Below are positions 1 to 11,300 of a DNA stretch of 64,000 nucleotides, piece by piece. Below the pieces are notes generated by a model. That model was given only the letters and a program-made list of their open reading frames with translations, made no database searches and had not been told where the DNA came from. Within the stretch, counting starts at the first letter, position 1, and each line of letters starts with the position of its first letter. This DNA comes from Paratinospora sagittata (taxonomy: Eukaryota > Streptophyta > Magnoliopsida > Ranunculales > Menispermaceae): positions 13,963,908 to 14,027,907 of the forward strand of contig CM069593.1 in the NCBI GenBank assembly GCA_035771175.1. The letters run 5' to 3'. Both the position numbers and the translations under genes were made by a program.

Positions 1-300
1 ATGACCACCAAGAATACCTTTCTCCTGAACTATGCTGAAGGCGAAAGTGGTGGAGAAAGAGTGGGCGGCTCCACTGCTAGCAGCAGAAGAGTTTTTGAAG
101 GAGAAGGGAACGTTATAGAAGGCTTGGCCAATCTGAAATGCTCTGTTATCAGTCAGCTTGAAGAGGCCATTGGGTGAAACCTCTGCTACACCATTAAGTG
201 CCATGAACTCATTGAATATGAACCCTTGCCCGTTGGCTGCTACAATTAGTTCCATGATCAGAAACAACATCTGAAGAGCCTCCTTATTAGAGGATAACAT
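1..300 (-). CDS. L-type lectin-domain receptor kinase, N-terminal fragment (runs off left edge)
   Basis: The minus strand from the ATG at 300 is open for 100 codons to the window edge. It begins with a hydrophobic leader (residues about 1-32; a second in-frame Met lies at codon 11) and enters a legume-lectin fold: FIFNEF, LNGVAEVSPNGLFKLT, IGQAF, then FSTTFAFSI and GGH. This matches strand for strand the N-terminus of the complete lectin receptor kinase at 3419-5479, which lies on the same strand, so the two look like a tandem pair. The family spans the plasma membrane, with an extracellular lectin domain and a cytosolic Ser/Thr kinase. Only the signal peptide and about 70 residues of lectin are visible here, so the presence of the kinase is inferred. 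Upstream of 300 no longer reading frame continues, which supports this start region. Confidence 0.85.
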   Translation of the reverse strand, partial: MLSSNKEALQMLFLIMELIVAANGQGFIFNEFMALNGVAEVSPNGLFKLTDNRAFQIGQAFYNVPFSFKNSSAASSGAAHSFSTTFAFSIVQEKGILGGH

Positions 301-1389
301 TGCTACTGAAACCAATTCCCTGTGGCGTTGATTCACCAATAACCCAACCAAGCCTATGAGAAAATTCAGAGTAGGTAAAAATCAATAAGCCTCTATATAT
401 TTATGACTTAACAATAAAAAGGAAAACGTAGCTAGAAAGAAAATGCTTTAAAATCAATGACCAATGAAGGGGAAGAAGCTTCTCGCCTTCTTCGCTAATT
501 GCAGTCATTTTTGACTGTCACCCACTTTCAGACTTATATTAGTGTGGCCCCAAATAATCTTTCTCAAGAACTTTTAAGAGGATAAAATTATTCTTACTCT
601 TGTGTTACAAAGATAAGTTAAAAGAAGATTACAGTGCAAAATAACAGATGGAAATATGTACTACAATTTGGAAGAGTTATATTGCATCAATTTTGGTTGT
701 TCTCTCTCACAATAATTGTTAGATTATTATAAAAAATGTTCTTTTAATTCCTTTTATTTTAGTTTATTGTAATGAGTTGTTGTTGTCGTCGACTAAGCTT
801 TAAGGTTATTGAATCTTTCAAAATTAGCTTTCGTGACCTTGAAAACTTGCCCCTCATTTATTACAAATACCAACCTATTATGTTGATTGGTGAAGAGCAA
901 CGAAGTCCATAAAGGGCAGAGATACTTCAATATTTAACATGGCGAACGATTGGTGAAGAAACAACACAAGCTTTATTTCAATATGAACCCCATCCGCCTC
1001 TACTCTCTGTTTGATCTGGTTCTTCAATACCGTCCAATTGAAACATTACAATACCTATAATGTATATATTACGAAGGTCCAAGGCCTTTGGGAGAAAACA
1101 CATTATACCAAGGCTTAAAGATTGTCAAATGAAGCCAAGATGGATGCTAGTTAATATCTAACCTTGCCAAGACATTCAAGCTATTTTATGTTTGTAGTCT
1201 TGATTTTCTTTTGGCATTTTTTTAGTATTGATTTTGAACCTATAAATACGTTTATATTGGAGTGGTTCTGTTAAAACTCCTATATGATTCCAAAGATAAA
1301 TTGGAGTGTTCTTTTAAAAAATAAAAAGAAATCCAATGTTTATATAAATACGTTTCTTTTAAGAAACTATTATTTTAGCTACATAGTGT
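301..1389. other. intergenic, 5' flank of the left lectin kinase
   Basis: No coding frame with recognisable protein similarity is seen on either strand. The sequence is AT-rich and unique-looking. The part next to 300 should hold the promoter of the minus-strand lectin kinase, but I could not settle on a TATA box. Confidence 0.5.
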
Positions 1390-1660
1390 TTTTTTTTTTT
1401 TTTTTGAGAACATTGACACAAAGTCAGAGGATGCTGATATTGAGGCTAGAGGTATTCGAGACTCTTCAATATGGCTAAGAAGACGAGCACAACAATAGGC
1501 ATAAAGGGCCCGATAGGGACTATAGGAACTACCTACTATGGTCCCGCTCTTATTTTTATTAGAGGAGAGAGTTTTCACTTATTTACAAAGAGAGATAATC
1601 GAACTCTATAATGTTGAAAGACTTGAACCGGACACCTCATTTATAAAGTTTTACCTTGCC
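1390..1660 (-). mobile_element. degenerate SINE-like retroposon (tentative)
   Basis: A run of about 15 T at 1390-1405 is followed by about 250 bp that, read on the minus strand, begins with a GTTCGATT-type pol III B-box-like motif (near 1595-1605) and ends in the poly-A. This is the layout of a tRNA-derived SINE on the minus strand. No convincing target-site duplication was found, so the ends are approximate and the call is weak. Confidence 0.35.
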
Positions 1661-1826
1661 AAAAAAAAAAAACTCACTCATAAAGTTGAAAGCTTTTGTG
1701 AGATTTTTGAAAGTTCAATGATTCTATCAACTGGGCGGAAAAACCTTCGTATATGTTAAAAAAAAAAAATCGGGATTAAATCCTAGTTTCTTATATTTAT
1801 CAGAGAGATTAGTCAAAAATCTCTTT

Positions 1827-2019
1827 TTTTTTTATTTCCGAGATTTTGGCATCTGTTGGTGTCCTCCTTCTATTTCGGGACGAGAGTACTCTATCGGACT
1901 TTGAAATTCCGCAGACCTCCCAACCATGATTTTGTTAAGAAAGGGTTTGAATTCGAAACCAAGTCCCTCAATCTGTCTTGGGTTCAGCCCTCGAATCACT
2001 AAACCAACCGATAGTTGGT
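1827..2019 (-). mobile_element. tRNA-derived SINE with 16-bp target-site duplication
   Basis: The element is flanked by a perfect 16-bp direct repeat, agtcaaaaatctcttt, at 1811-1826 and 2020-2035. Read on the minus strand it starts with an A-box-like GGTTTAGTGATTCGAGG segment, followed about 35 bp later by a B-box-like GGTTTCGAATTC. After roughly 190 bp it ends in a poly-A (the T run after 1820 on the plus strand). Internal pol III boxes, a poly-A tail and a long target-site duplication together are diagnostic of a LINE-mobilised SINE. The duplication is undamaged, so insertion is fairly recent. An open frame of 76 codons across it has no meaning. Confidence 0.85.
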
Positions 2020-2035
2020 AGTCAAAAATCTCTTT

Positions 2036-2369
2036 CATAATTGCATAAAAGATTTTAAGCAATTAGAGTGAGTACTCATTTAAAATTCAAGTAATTCTGA
2101 TAATTAATATAAAAACTGATTTGATAAAAAAATAATAATAATTGAGGCCGGCAGCGAATGCTGTTGTCGCCAGGTGACAGGATTGACAAAACCAAGGTGA
2201 CCCACCTCGTATGTTATGTTTTAACAATTATCATTTCCCTTCTTTATAAGGGATTGATGGGGGAATGAATGTAAATGATTCGTCTACAACATTTTACCTT
2301 TTCTACCCGATAACCCTGGCAGAACTGAGCACGGCTGAGGAGAAACAACAAACCGAGATCAACCCAGAA
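2036..2369. promoter_or_regulatory. 5' flank of the proteinase-inhibitor gene
   Basis: This stretch lies directly upstream of the ATG at 2370. A TATA-like TTTATAAG occurs near 2242-2250, about 120 bp before the start codon, which would give a 5' UTR of roughly 90 bases. The assignment rests on position and motif only. Confidence 0.35.
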
Positions 2370-2784
2370 ATGCAACCTGGTCAACCACAGAACCATCCCG
2401 GTAATTTCTTAGCTTTGTAGTTTTAATGCTAATAACATTTATGCCCCCCCCCCCCCCCCCCCCAAAAAAAAAAAAAAAAAAAAAGCGGTGAGAGAGTTCT
2501 CATAATTCCAATTTATTAGTCCTGGCCAATGAGAAAAGTTACTAATTAAATGTGTAGCAGGGTTAGCATCAAATACAGTGGGCAGGGGTTCAAAGACTGA
2601 ATGGCCAGAAGTGGTGGGCTTAACACCAGAAGAAGCAGAAAGAAGGATCAAGGCAGATATGCCGATAGTTCAATTCCAGTCGGTTCCACCTGATCACTTT
2701 GTCACCATGGACTACAAACAACGCCGCGTCCGCTTGTTCCTCGACTCCCATGGCAGAGTTGCCAGGCCACCCAAAATCGGGTAA
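2370..2784 (+). CDS. potato type I serine proteinase inhibitor (I13 family), two exons
   Basis: Coding exons are 2370-2400 and 2579-2784. The intron is GT-AG (cccg/gtaatt ... acag/tggg) with phase 1, and the product is about 78 aa. The second exon carries the family signature: WPEVVGLTPEEAERRI, then the loop HFVTMDYKQRRVRLFLD and the C-terminal RPPKIG. By analogy with barley CI-2 the scissile bond is Met-Asp inside VTMDY, flanked by the Arg residues that brace the loop, so a chymotrypsin/subtilisin-type target is likely. There are no cysteines and no signal peptide, so it is probably cytosolic or released by damage. The ATG at 2370 is the first Met in frame; the frame stays open a little further upstream. 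Such inhibitors are typically wound- or defence-related. The intron contains an extreme C20-A21 tract. Confidence 0.87.
2444..2484 (+). repeat. C20A21 homopolymer pair in intron
   Basis: Twenty C are followed immediately by 21 A inside the only intron of the proteinase-inhibitor gene. Such a junction is expected to be length-unstable and error-prone in sequencing, so the exact counts should be treated with care. Confidence 0.9.
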
Positions 2785-3418
2785 CACCACAATACAAAAT
2801 CACTTTTCTATATATATATATATATTATAATTGCAGAATATAGTGTCTAGTGATTATGTGTATGAGTCAAGTGATCTGGTGAAGTCTTCAAGCGCCAACT
2901 GCTGCTTTTCCAAAAAAAGAAAAGCTAAACTGAGAAACTTATATATAATATATATATATATATTATAATTGCAGAATATAGTGTCTAGTGATTGGGCTAA
3001 CAATAAGTTATTTGGGCTCCGATCCAGTTGTTTCATGTATGGGGTTGGAAGAAGAAATCATGGTTGTAATTGCAACCCATGTTAATTTCAACTTCTTATC
3101 TCTTTTAGGTCTTATTGTAAAGAAAAATGTGATTGTTCTACTTCCACTGCTATATCACTGAATTTTCTTCAACTAAAATTACTTTTACAGTGGGTGATCA
3201 GTGAATTTGTCAACATTGGAAATAGAAGTCTCTTCCATAACAATTTTATATCACAGCGTATGCAGATAGAATTCACTTCACTGGATAATTTTGATTAAGA
3301 TGTTATGATCATTTCTAAGGCTCTTAATTACAATCAAATAGTACAACGAAACAAACAAAATTTACCAAGAAACCCCAAAAGTTTTCTTCTCAGTACATTT
3401 CTTCCATTCTCTGCAAAT
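2785..3418. other. convergent intergenic spacer with a duplicated AT segment
   Basis: This spacer lies between the 3' ends of the inhibitor gene (plus) and the lectin kinase (minus). It holds a direct duplication: the segment from TATTATAATTGCAG through GTGTCTAGTGATT occurs at about 2823-2856 and again at about 2961-2994, offset by 138 bp, each copy preceded by a (TA)n run. Nothing coding is seen. Confidence 0.6.
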
Positions 3419-5479
3419 TCATGTCCTAAAATCAGACTTATCAGAGAGAAGAGACGTAGATGAAGCAGATGGAACTTCACCATCTCCATGCCCAACACCC
3501 GGAAACGAAAACAGAGACACCTTCTCAAAAGAAGAAGAAGGATAAGAATGCACAAAATCATCAAACCCAATCTCACTCTTCCCTCCTTCCATCTCCCCTG
3601 GTGACCTTACCGTCGCCGGAACCACCATCTCCCCTTCCAAATAACTCACCACTTGCCTCATGCTCGGCCGCACTGCAGCTGCACTATTTGAACATATCAA
3701 CCCCAATTTCAACACCATCACCACCTCCCCTTCCTCAAACTTCCCTTGCAACCTCGAATCCACAGCCTCCAATATCCTCCCTTCTCTCCATCTCTCCCAA
3801 ACCCAATCCACCAAAATCATCACTTCAGAAGAAGCCTTATTCTCTATAGGCCTTCTCCCACAAGCAACTTCAAGCAACAATGCACCAAACGCAAACACAT
3901 CGGTGCTTGTCGTCGCCTTCCCTGTCCGTGACAATTCTGGTGCCAAGTACCCAAGAGTGCCTACTACTCTAGTTGTGCTCGGATTTGACCCATGTTCATA
4001 CAATCTAGCAAGCCCGAAATCGCCTAATCGACCGTTCAGATCGCTATCCAATAACACATTGCTTGCCTTAATGTCTCTATGAATCACAACTTGCTCCCAT
4101 TGCTCATGCAAGTATAGCAAACCTGAAGCTACCCCTTTCAAGACCCTAAACCTGTGTTCCCAACTCAAAACCATTTCGGGTTCATCGAAGATATAATGAT
4201 CCAAGCTCCCATTCGGCATGAAATCGTATACTAAAAGAAGATCCCCTCGCCTACGACACCAGCCTTGTAATTGCACAAGATTTCGATGTCGAAGACGCCC
4301 GATGCTCGAAATCTCCGACATGAATTCGCGAAGGCCCTGTTTTGATTCGTGCGATATCCGCTTCACCGCAACGTGGGCTTTCGAGCTCGGCAGCGTTCCT
4401 TTGTAAACACGCCCGAATCCACCGAACCCGAGAAGCTCTTTTTCTCTAAATCCTTTCGTTGCGGTTTTCAATTCCTTGTAAGAGAATCTTTGAGGGCCAA
4501 TGTTTAGCTCCCAATCTTCAATCACATCTGCGTTTCTAATCCTCCTGACCAGATAAACTGATAACAAAATCGCTAGAATCATAACAATTGAAGCAGAAAC
4601 AGAAGCACCTATGGTCATTCCGGTGTGTTTCTTCTTGGGTCCCGGAAGCGAAGGTAAAGAAGAAAGATCAAGAGATCTCGAAGCTCCGTTCATCTTAAAG
4701 CTCCATCCAAAAACATCATGAGAACTCGCTAACAACCCCGTAGAAGCAGAAAACCCGACATACATAAAATCGTGGAGAATCGGAGAAAGATCAACCCGAT
4801 ATGAAATAAGCGGCAAACTGGGCTTCACGGAAGAAAGCGAAATCGTAACATTAACAAGATTTCCCACCGAATCGTAATCGATCCACGCTTGAATCCTGTT
4901 TCCACTCTTGAGATTAATCACTTGCTTCGTCAAATTCTCAGTATACCACCCGGCAGTGGTAGACTTATTCGAATCCAAGCTATTGATATCGATTCCCACA
5001 TGATTATCATCGATGTCACCGAATTCCAAGTCCTGAACAGTGTCGAATTCAACTGCGAATATATGGTTTGTTGAGTTCCCGACATTTTTGGCGTTGAATA
5101 AGCCAAGGTATTGCCTTGGAACGGCGCCTTTAAGTTCTTTAGTGGGAGAGATAGCGAAAGCTAGGCCGTGGCCGCCGAGAGCAGCGTATTCGGGGATGGT
5201 GGCGAAGGCAAAGTTGGTGGAGAAAGAAAACGCGGTTCCGTTGGTGGAGTTCTTGAACTTGAGAGGAGATGAGAAGAAGGCGTGGCCGAGTAAGCGTCCG
5301 GTGTCGTTGGTTAAACGGAGAATCCCGTTTTTCTGAATCTCTGCAACTCCGTTTAAGCTTATATTGGCACCCACATTTTTGAAGCCGCTGTAGAAGAACT
5401 CGTCGAATTGAGAGTGAATGAGAAGTGGGTAGGAGAGGAGGAGAAGCAAAATAGAGGTGAAAACGAGGGGTTTTGCCAT
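3419..5479 (-). CDS. L-type lectin-domain receptor kinase, complete, intronless (686 aa)
   Basis: A membrane receptor kinase with an extracellular legume-lectin domain. It has a signal peptide (1-23), a lectin domain (about 24-270), a transmembrane helix (about 288-312) and a Ser/Thr kinase (about 343-617). Kinase landmarks are the glycine loop GFGGFGRV (351-358), VAVK (Lys373), HRDIKASN (467-474, so an RD kinase), DFG (487-489) and the subdomain VIII segment GTLGYLAPE. Lack of introns and a length near 680 aa are usual for the family. In the lectin part the loop that is ADG in sugar-binding legume lectins reads GGHGLAF here (His near 104). Key metal/sugar ligands therefore appear altered, as in many LecRKs, and the ligand may not be a simple sugar. 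It lies in the same orientation as the partial lectin kinase at 1-300. The start is the first Met, directly before the leader. LecRKs commonly act in immunity or pollen development; the exact role is unknown. Confidence 0.95.
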   Translation of the reverse strand: MAKPLVFTSILLLLLSYPLLIHSQFDEFFYSGFKNVGANISLNGVAEIQKNGILRLTNDTGRLLGHAFFSSPLKFKNSTNGTAFSFSTNFAFATIPEYAALGGHGLAFAISPTKELKGAVPRQYLGLFNAKNVGNSTNHIFAVEFDTVQDLEFGDIDDNHVGIDINSLDSNKSTTAGWYTENLTKQVINLKSGNRIQAWIDYDSVGNLVNVTISLSSVKPSLPLISYRVDLSPILHDFMYVGFSASTGLLASSHDVFGWSFKMNGASRSLDLSSLPSLPGPKKKHTGMTIGASVSASIVMILAILLSVYLVRRIRNADVIEDWELNIGPQRFSYKELKTATKGFREKELLGFGGFGRVYKGTLPSSKAHVAVKRISHESKQGLREFMSEISSIGRLRHRNLVQLQGWCRRRGDLLLVYDFMPNGSLDHYIFDEPEMVLSWEHRFRVLKGVASGLLYLHEQWEQVVIHRDIKASNVLLDSDLNGRLGDFGLARLYEHGSNPSTTRVVGTLGYLAPELSRTGKATTSTDVFAFGALLLEVACGRRPIENKASSEVMILVDWVWERWREGRILEAVDSRLQGKFEEGEVVMVLKLGLICSNSAAAVRPSMRQVVSYLEGEMVVPATVRSPGEMEGGKSEIGFDDFVHSYPSSSFEKVSLFSFPGVGHGDGEVPSASSTSLLSDKSDFRT

Positions 5480-6429
5480 GGGAATGAATGATGATGATAT
5501 TGAAGTGGAGAATTTTTCAGGGTTTTAGGGGTTGTGAGATGTGGGTTTTGAAGTTGAGAGGAGGATTCCGATTATCCAGAAGAATTGTTGAAACAGAGGA
5601 AATAATAGATGGTGGATTGGAGTAGAAGCGGTAGTGTTGCCCGGAAAAATCCCAAGTGTAGCAATTTTGCAAATGGCTTCGTTGTTTTGGAGCCAAAGTA
5701 ACCCATTCTCCTCTATCTCTACTCCCACTTGAGTTTAAGTCACTATTTATTAATGGAGAATTCTAATCTAACAAAAAAACTTTATTTGTCTGCATTAATG
5801 GTTACAGTCTTTGTTATTATTATTATTAAGTTACAGGAATTTGTAAGAAAGTATCCTCTTGGTTCTTGTCAGCCAAATTTTTGTTTTTTTTAATAAGACA
5901 ATAGCCTATGATTCCAAATTAAAAGTAATTCAACATTTTTTAATTAATTATCTTTATTATTTTGAAGTCGTTATTTGTATTACAGACCATTACACTTATA
6001 ATCCTAACCGAGAGGTAGATGCATAACTATGTTTATTAAGCAAACTTAAACAATAATATTTATTTTATTTACAAGATTGATAAATGAGAAAAACAAACAA
6101 AATGCTCATATAAGGCCTTTTGCAGTGTTAAAGCTATGATATTATATATAAAAATCACAAGACTTAAAAATATAGTTGATGGGTGAAAGTCCAATTATAT
6201 GCATCTAGCATAAGTTAGATTAATACTCTATGTCATTTTAGTTGATTTATCTCATTTTATTTTTTTATTTTTTTAATGATGTTTATTTCTAATTTTATGT
6301 TTAAAAAGATTTAATTTAACATTACCAAATTTAATCATTTGTATAAAACTTAAAAGTATTCCATCAATAATCTTAATACGTTATTTTATTAAAAAAATAT
6401 TAATCATATTTCAAAAGTTACAATATATT
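5480..6429. other. 5' flank of the lectin kinase and AT-rich spacer
   Basis: The sequence next to 5479 is the 5' flank of the minus-strand lectin kinase. A TATA-like ATTAATAAATAG (minus strand, about 5743-5754) lies about 270 bp upstream of the ATG. The remainder is AT-rich with no coding frame or recognisable repeat. Confidence 0.45.
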
Positions 6430-6870
6430 TTAAGCAAGTAGGGCCAGGGGAGCATAGTGGAGAAAAAACTAGTGAGGGGAATAGAGAGGTGCATCTGTCC
6501 CCGTGAAAAGAATGGACAAAGTCAATTTGGAGTCAAGTCGAGTGACGACCCGCGTATCGCGCCGTAGCTGGTGGGCCCAAAGGAAGACTTGATTCACACG
6601 TGTCGACAAGAGGGAAGCACGTGATTACGATGGAAGAGAAATGATTCATTTTCACATATCTTTCTTTCGTAAGGTGAGATATGTAAGCATAAATGCCGTG
6701 TCACACATGTGCATCCTTGATGTAATCCCGTGCGTCGACAGACAGCCACAAGGATTTAATCCAACGGTAAAAAATCTCAAGGTGGGGGAGATGAAAGGGA
6801 ATCTTCTAATACATAAATCTATCAAGTGGGACCCAAGTATTATTACATCGCATGGCAATGTATAGGAAAA
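6430..6870. promoter_or_regulatory. CpG- and ACGT-rich island, promoter-like
   Basis: An abrupt rise in GC and CpG stands out in AT-rich surroundings. It contains TGGGCCCA (6572-6579, site-II type), two CACGTG G-box cores (6597-6602 and 6618-6623) and several CGCG/CGAC words. No gene starts close by on the plus strand, and the only long frame (6641-6865) has no protein-like features. It may be a distal regulatory block of the lectin kinase about 1 kb away, or the promoter of an unrecognised noncoding transcript. The motifs are seen; the function is inferred. Confidence 0.4.
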
Positions 6871-8395
6871 TGATAATTATATACAGTATATGAGAAACGT
6901 AGATTAGTAGATTCTATCCCGTATCCACTTAATTAACGTTCAATTAATCCACTTGTTGTCAAACCATGAAAAGATAAATGAAGATCTTTGGTGGGTTTAA
7001 TTAATTAAAAATGAGAAATAAAACAAATTTAGGAAAACGCAAACATCTTGACTTATTTTTTCAACTTGATGTGATTCGGAAAACGACCCATTAATCTCTA
7101 ATAATCTCATATGCACTCTTTGTATCCCCTCAAATGAAACCTTTTTTTCTTTGACTTACATGTAAAATTCTTTTTTTCTTTCAAGCAATAATGTATTGAA
7201 TTATGAGCCTGTTGAAATTCTAGAACTAATGGGCTTGAAATTAATTAATTAATTCAAGAACAACAAGTGTAATATATTGACGTATATACTACGAGATGAA
7301 ATTATTAATTAGTCTGTGGCACCGAGCCATGTATCAAAAAGGGAATGGCTTGTATACAATTGATTTTTACAGCAGCAGGGTGTAATGGGTGTAATGGGCT
7401 GGGTAAGGTCAAATTGGCATCAAATTCTAATTGGCTATTTTTTAATTTAATCCAACTTAAAATGCTTTTGAAATCTAACCCAAATTAATTCTGATGATTT
7501 TAGATTGGTCAATCGGGTTGATTTAAGGTTTCATGATAATTTTAATATATATTAACTCAAAATTATAAAGTAATTGAAAACACTTCATTAATAACAGTTA
7601 TGATAAAAATATTTATTTAGTTTTAAGTGATAAAGACATTAATACAAAATAATAATTGATATTAAAAAAATTAATTTTAAGAGCTTTATTTTAATTATAA
7701 CACAAAAATATTTATATTTTTTTATAAAAATAATTATTAGTTTATAAATATCATGAGATTTATTCGGTTTGGTTGTGTTTATTTGGGTCAAACTCTACTC
7801 AACCCAACTCATTAAATCTACTTTGGCTGTTGACTTACACACTTAGCACTGAGTTTCAGTTACATATTCTAAAAACATATATACAATTCGAAGTAACTTT
7901 ATTATTTATATAAAAAGTAATAATATTTTAAGATCAGAAATTATTTATTTATTTAGTTATTTTTCTAAACTCTCTTTTGGGCAAGTGGGATGGTTGCCGG
8001 CCGATCCGGTCCAAGCTCTCTCTCTCGTAACACCAACTGCTCCCACGTGAAAACTTAGGAATGTTAGGTGGGATTAGGTAAATCTCTTTCCAACTAAACA
8101 AAAACCTCTGCTTTCATAAGTAGAAAAAATGATTCTGATGGTTTAATAGATTAAAGAAAACTGACCTAAAGCAATAGAAATGAGTTAAGACTATAGGAAA
8201 GTAGATCAATTAATAAAAGACACTTTCAAGACTGTAGAATCTTATAAAAAGTAATGTTTCACTACTACACAATCATAGAATACAACCACAGATCTCTGAA
8301 TTAAAGGGTTCTCACAAACCCTTCATCTCTCAATTTGTATAAAACATATCTCCTTCTCCAGCTGCTCCAACTCTTAATTAATCTCTAACTCGGAA
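6871..8395. other. intergenic spacer with a decayed AACCCAACCC-type repeat
   Basis: AT-rich spacer downstream of RCA. Between about 7378 and 7860 it has an element whose ends carry GGGTGTAATGGGCTGGG on the left and ACTCAACCCAACTC on the right, around an AT-rich core. This is the style of the elements at 59.3 kb and 61 kb, probably a non-autonomous DNA transposon relic. The part closest to 8395 should contain the RCA 3' UTR. No other gene is seen. Confidence 0.45.
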
Positions 8396-11300
8396 TTAAT
8401 ATAAACAGCTGCCATCGTCGCTCCTCGCCGTTGGATCGAAGTTTGTTGCAGATGGGTCAGTGCAACCTTCAGGAACAGGAACTTTCACTTGCTGTGCTGC
8501 TTTTCCTGAATTAAAACCAATAATAGAAATTTAAGCCTTAAGAAATTATACCATTTCATTCCATACTAGTTAGTCAAGAGAAAAAAAAAATGATGCTTAC
8601 CATAGAAACTCCCACTTTTAATGGCATCCTGATTTGCGTCTCCAAGAGCAGCCTCACTCAAGTACTTATCAGCCAACTGAACTCTCTTCACATTCTCCTG
8701 TTCATTCACAAGCATGTTTCCATACTCAAGAAGCTTGTCCAAAGACATCTTAGGCTGCTCGAAGATTGGTGGACCCTCCTTCGAATTCACGAGCTTCTTC
8801 CCGATGCTTTCAACCCCAACACTGGATATCCAGTTCCTGACCTCGTCATCGTAAACTCTTGCCCTAAGAGCACCAAAGAAATCTACAAAATATGACATGG
8901 TTAAGAAAATTTCTTTCTTGTTTTTGACTTATTTCTTTGCTCAGTTGTGTCAAATTTAAACACCAAGGTGAAGCTTACCAATTGATTGTCCAGGGAAGGT
9001 ATCAACAAGCTTGACAATGTCTTCATCGGGGATTCCATCGGTTTGGAAGATACCCTTGCACACTCCTATACGGTCATCCCTTGTAGGAGCCCAGTAGAAT
9101 TTTTCCATACGCCCATCACGAATGAGGGGAGCGTACAATGTGGAGAAGTCATTACCGGTGACGATGATTGGAACTCGAGGGTTTTCCTCTTTGTTGTACA
9201 TACCAGGGAGCTGAACATTGGTTGGGTTATCAGCTATGTTCATGAGGGTTGCGTTCACCATCTGGTTGTTCACTGTGTATTGGGTGGTTCCACCAAGCCT
9301 ACCGGCTCCTGCGTCAAGATCATTGATGAATAGGCAGCACATCTTCCCCTTCTTGATGATGTCTGCAGCTTCACGGTACCTCTGCCTAATAAGTTTTGCT
9401 GGCTCTCCGGCGTTCCCACTTTCCAACTCTCCAGCACTCATCATGATAGGGCTGTAATTCCATCATCAGTACTAACAAAAAACTATTTTAATGAACAAAG
9501 ATAATGGATTCAAGACCCAAATATCTGAATTTTCTACATACAACAGAATTAGGACTATCGGAGAACATTTTGATCCTACAACATTCATAAGAAAATCCCA
9601 ATATAAAGTGATATGTACATGAACTTACTTGATTCCCATCTTGGCAAAGACAAGCTCACATTGGAAAGATTTTCCCTGACCTTTGCCTCCCCAAACACCA
9701 AGGATCAGAGGAACCTATAGAAGATGCATAGGAAACAATCACTATTTATTCATTCATATCTATCATTTAAAAAATTACCAATATCAAATCAAAACTCTTG
9801 GCACACCTTGATGTTAGGCAACTTCATGAAGTTCTTGGTAATGTGAACAACAATCTTGTCCATAAATGCTGGTGCTATGTAAAAACCATCCATGTTGTTG
9901 TCCAAGTTGTACCTGTATCATGGTTTTCCCTTACTGTGAGCAAAACATCATCATGGGATACAATTTTTTAACAACAAAATCTTCTTTTGATCTTCAAATC
10001 TTGCATTTCAGTACTCTGTAATAGGTTCTTGAACATGCTATTGTTGGCTTGATGTATAATCATATTTTGTTCATCAGTGCTAATCCAATACAACAAAATT
10101 AACCATACTTGAAAGAAACATATGACATTTGTTATAAGCAAAAGAACCCAGGGAGATTTTTTACGTACTGTCGAAGCCCTTGGCTGATGTACTCAAAGGA
10201 ACTCATAATAGGATCATGAGTTCCAGTTCCCATGGGAGCTTGGAAGAGAGAATCCACCATTCCCTTTCCTCTGGTGATGTCCTGTTGGTCATCAGAGACG
10301 TCATAAGCAAGCCCTTTCCATCTGTCCTTATTAGTCTGCTTTCCTTCATTGACTTCGGCTACAATCTTGAGGCCTTTAGATGAAACTTTTGGGTGAGTGA
10401 AACCAGAGTTCACCTTCTTCAAGCTGCTTCCCAAGAAAGGAGAGCTTGGAACAGAAGCTCCAAAACCAGAGCTGGGCAAGCTCAACTACACAAACATCAA
10501 ATTATATATTAGAAACCGCTCGACCTAAAAGCTATAGTGTTAAAGGTTGAGACAGAACTAATATCTTTTTTTTTTTTTTAAGAAGAAACATAATTGTATT
10601 TAATATAAGTAAAAGAAATCTGTACACAGCAGCACCAAAGGTGCAACCTGAAAATCCGTATAATGCTCCTATCCCAACCCGCTTAATCACAGACCAAACA
10701 TATAACAAAATGCAGCACACCCAACCCAAGCAGGGAGATCAACGCATTAACTCCCAACTAGTCCAACCTCCCTCAAAGTACACGTTACAAACCAAAACTC
10801 AATTCATACAGGAAGCCCAATTTGTAAACCAGTCGGTTATTGAATATCCTTTTGACCAAGGAGAGGCGAAGACCCATATAGATTCCTCCTCTTTGGCCAA
10901 ATTATTGAACATTCTCCTGTTGCATTCAAGCCACAAAGACCAAATGGTTGCGAACGAGACACAACTAATATCTCAAGTGAATATTAACAATCCTCGCATC
11001 ATGACACTTGGACTAGATTTATAATGGGGAAGAAAGACACGAATTTTTTTGGCAGAGAAAAGACATGAGAATAACAAGACTATGATACTGTGTTAGAAAT
11101 CATATTTTGAGTTTGTCGTGGATTACCCCGCCCTTCCTCTATTCCACATTACCCATTCTATCCGGTCTGCTTACATTCCCTCAAAGGTCAAGGTTTTTGG
11201 GTGGATACTGGGACATAGGAGACTTTGCACTATGGACGTTCTTCGGAGGAGATTCCCATCTCATCTCTCCATATGTTTGTCTTTTATGTATGCAGGATCA

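Noticed and set aside
1832..2062. 76-codon frame as a gene
   Set aside because: It lies across the SINE and its target-site duplication.
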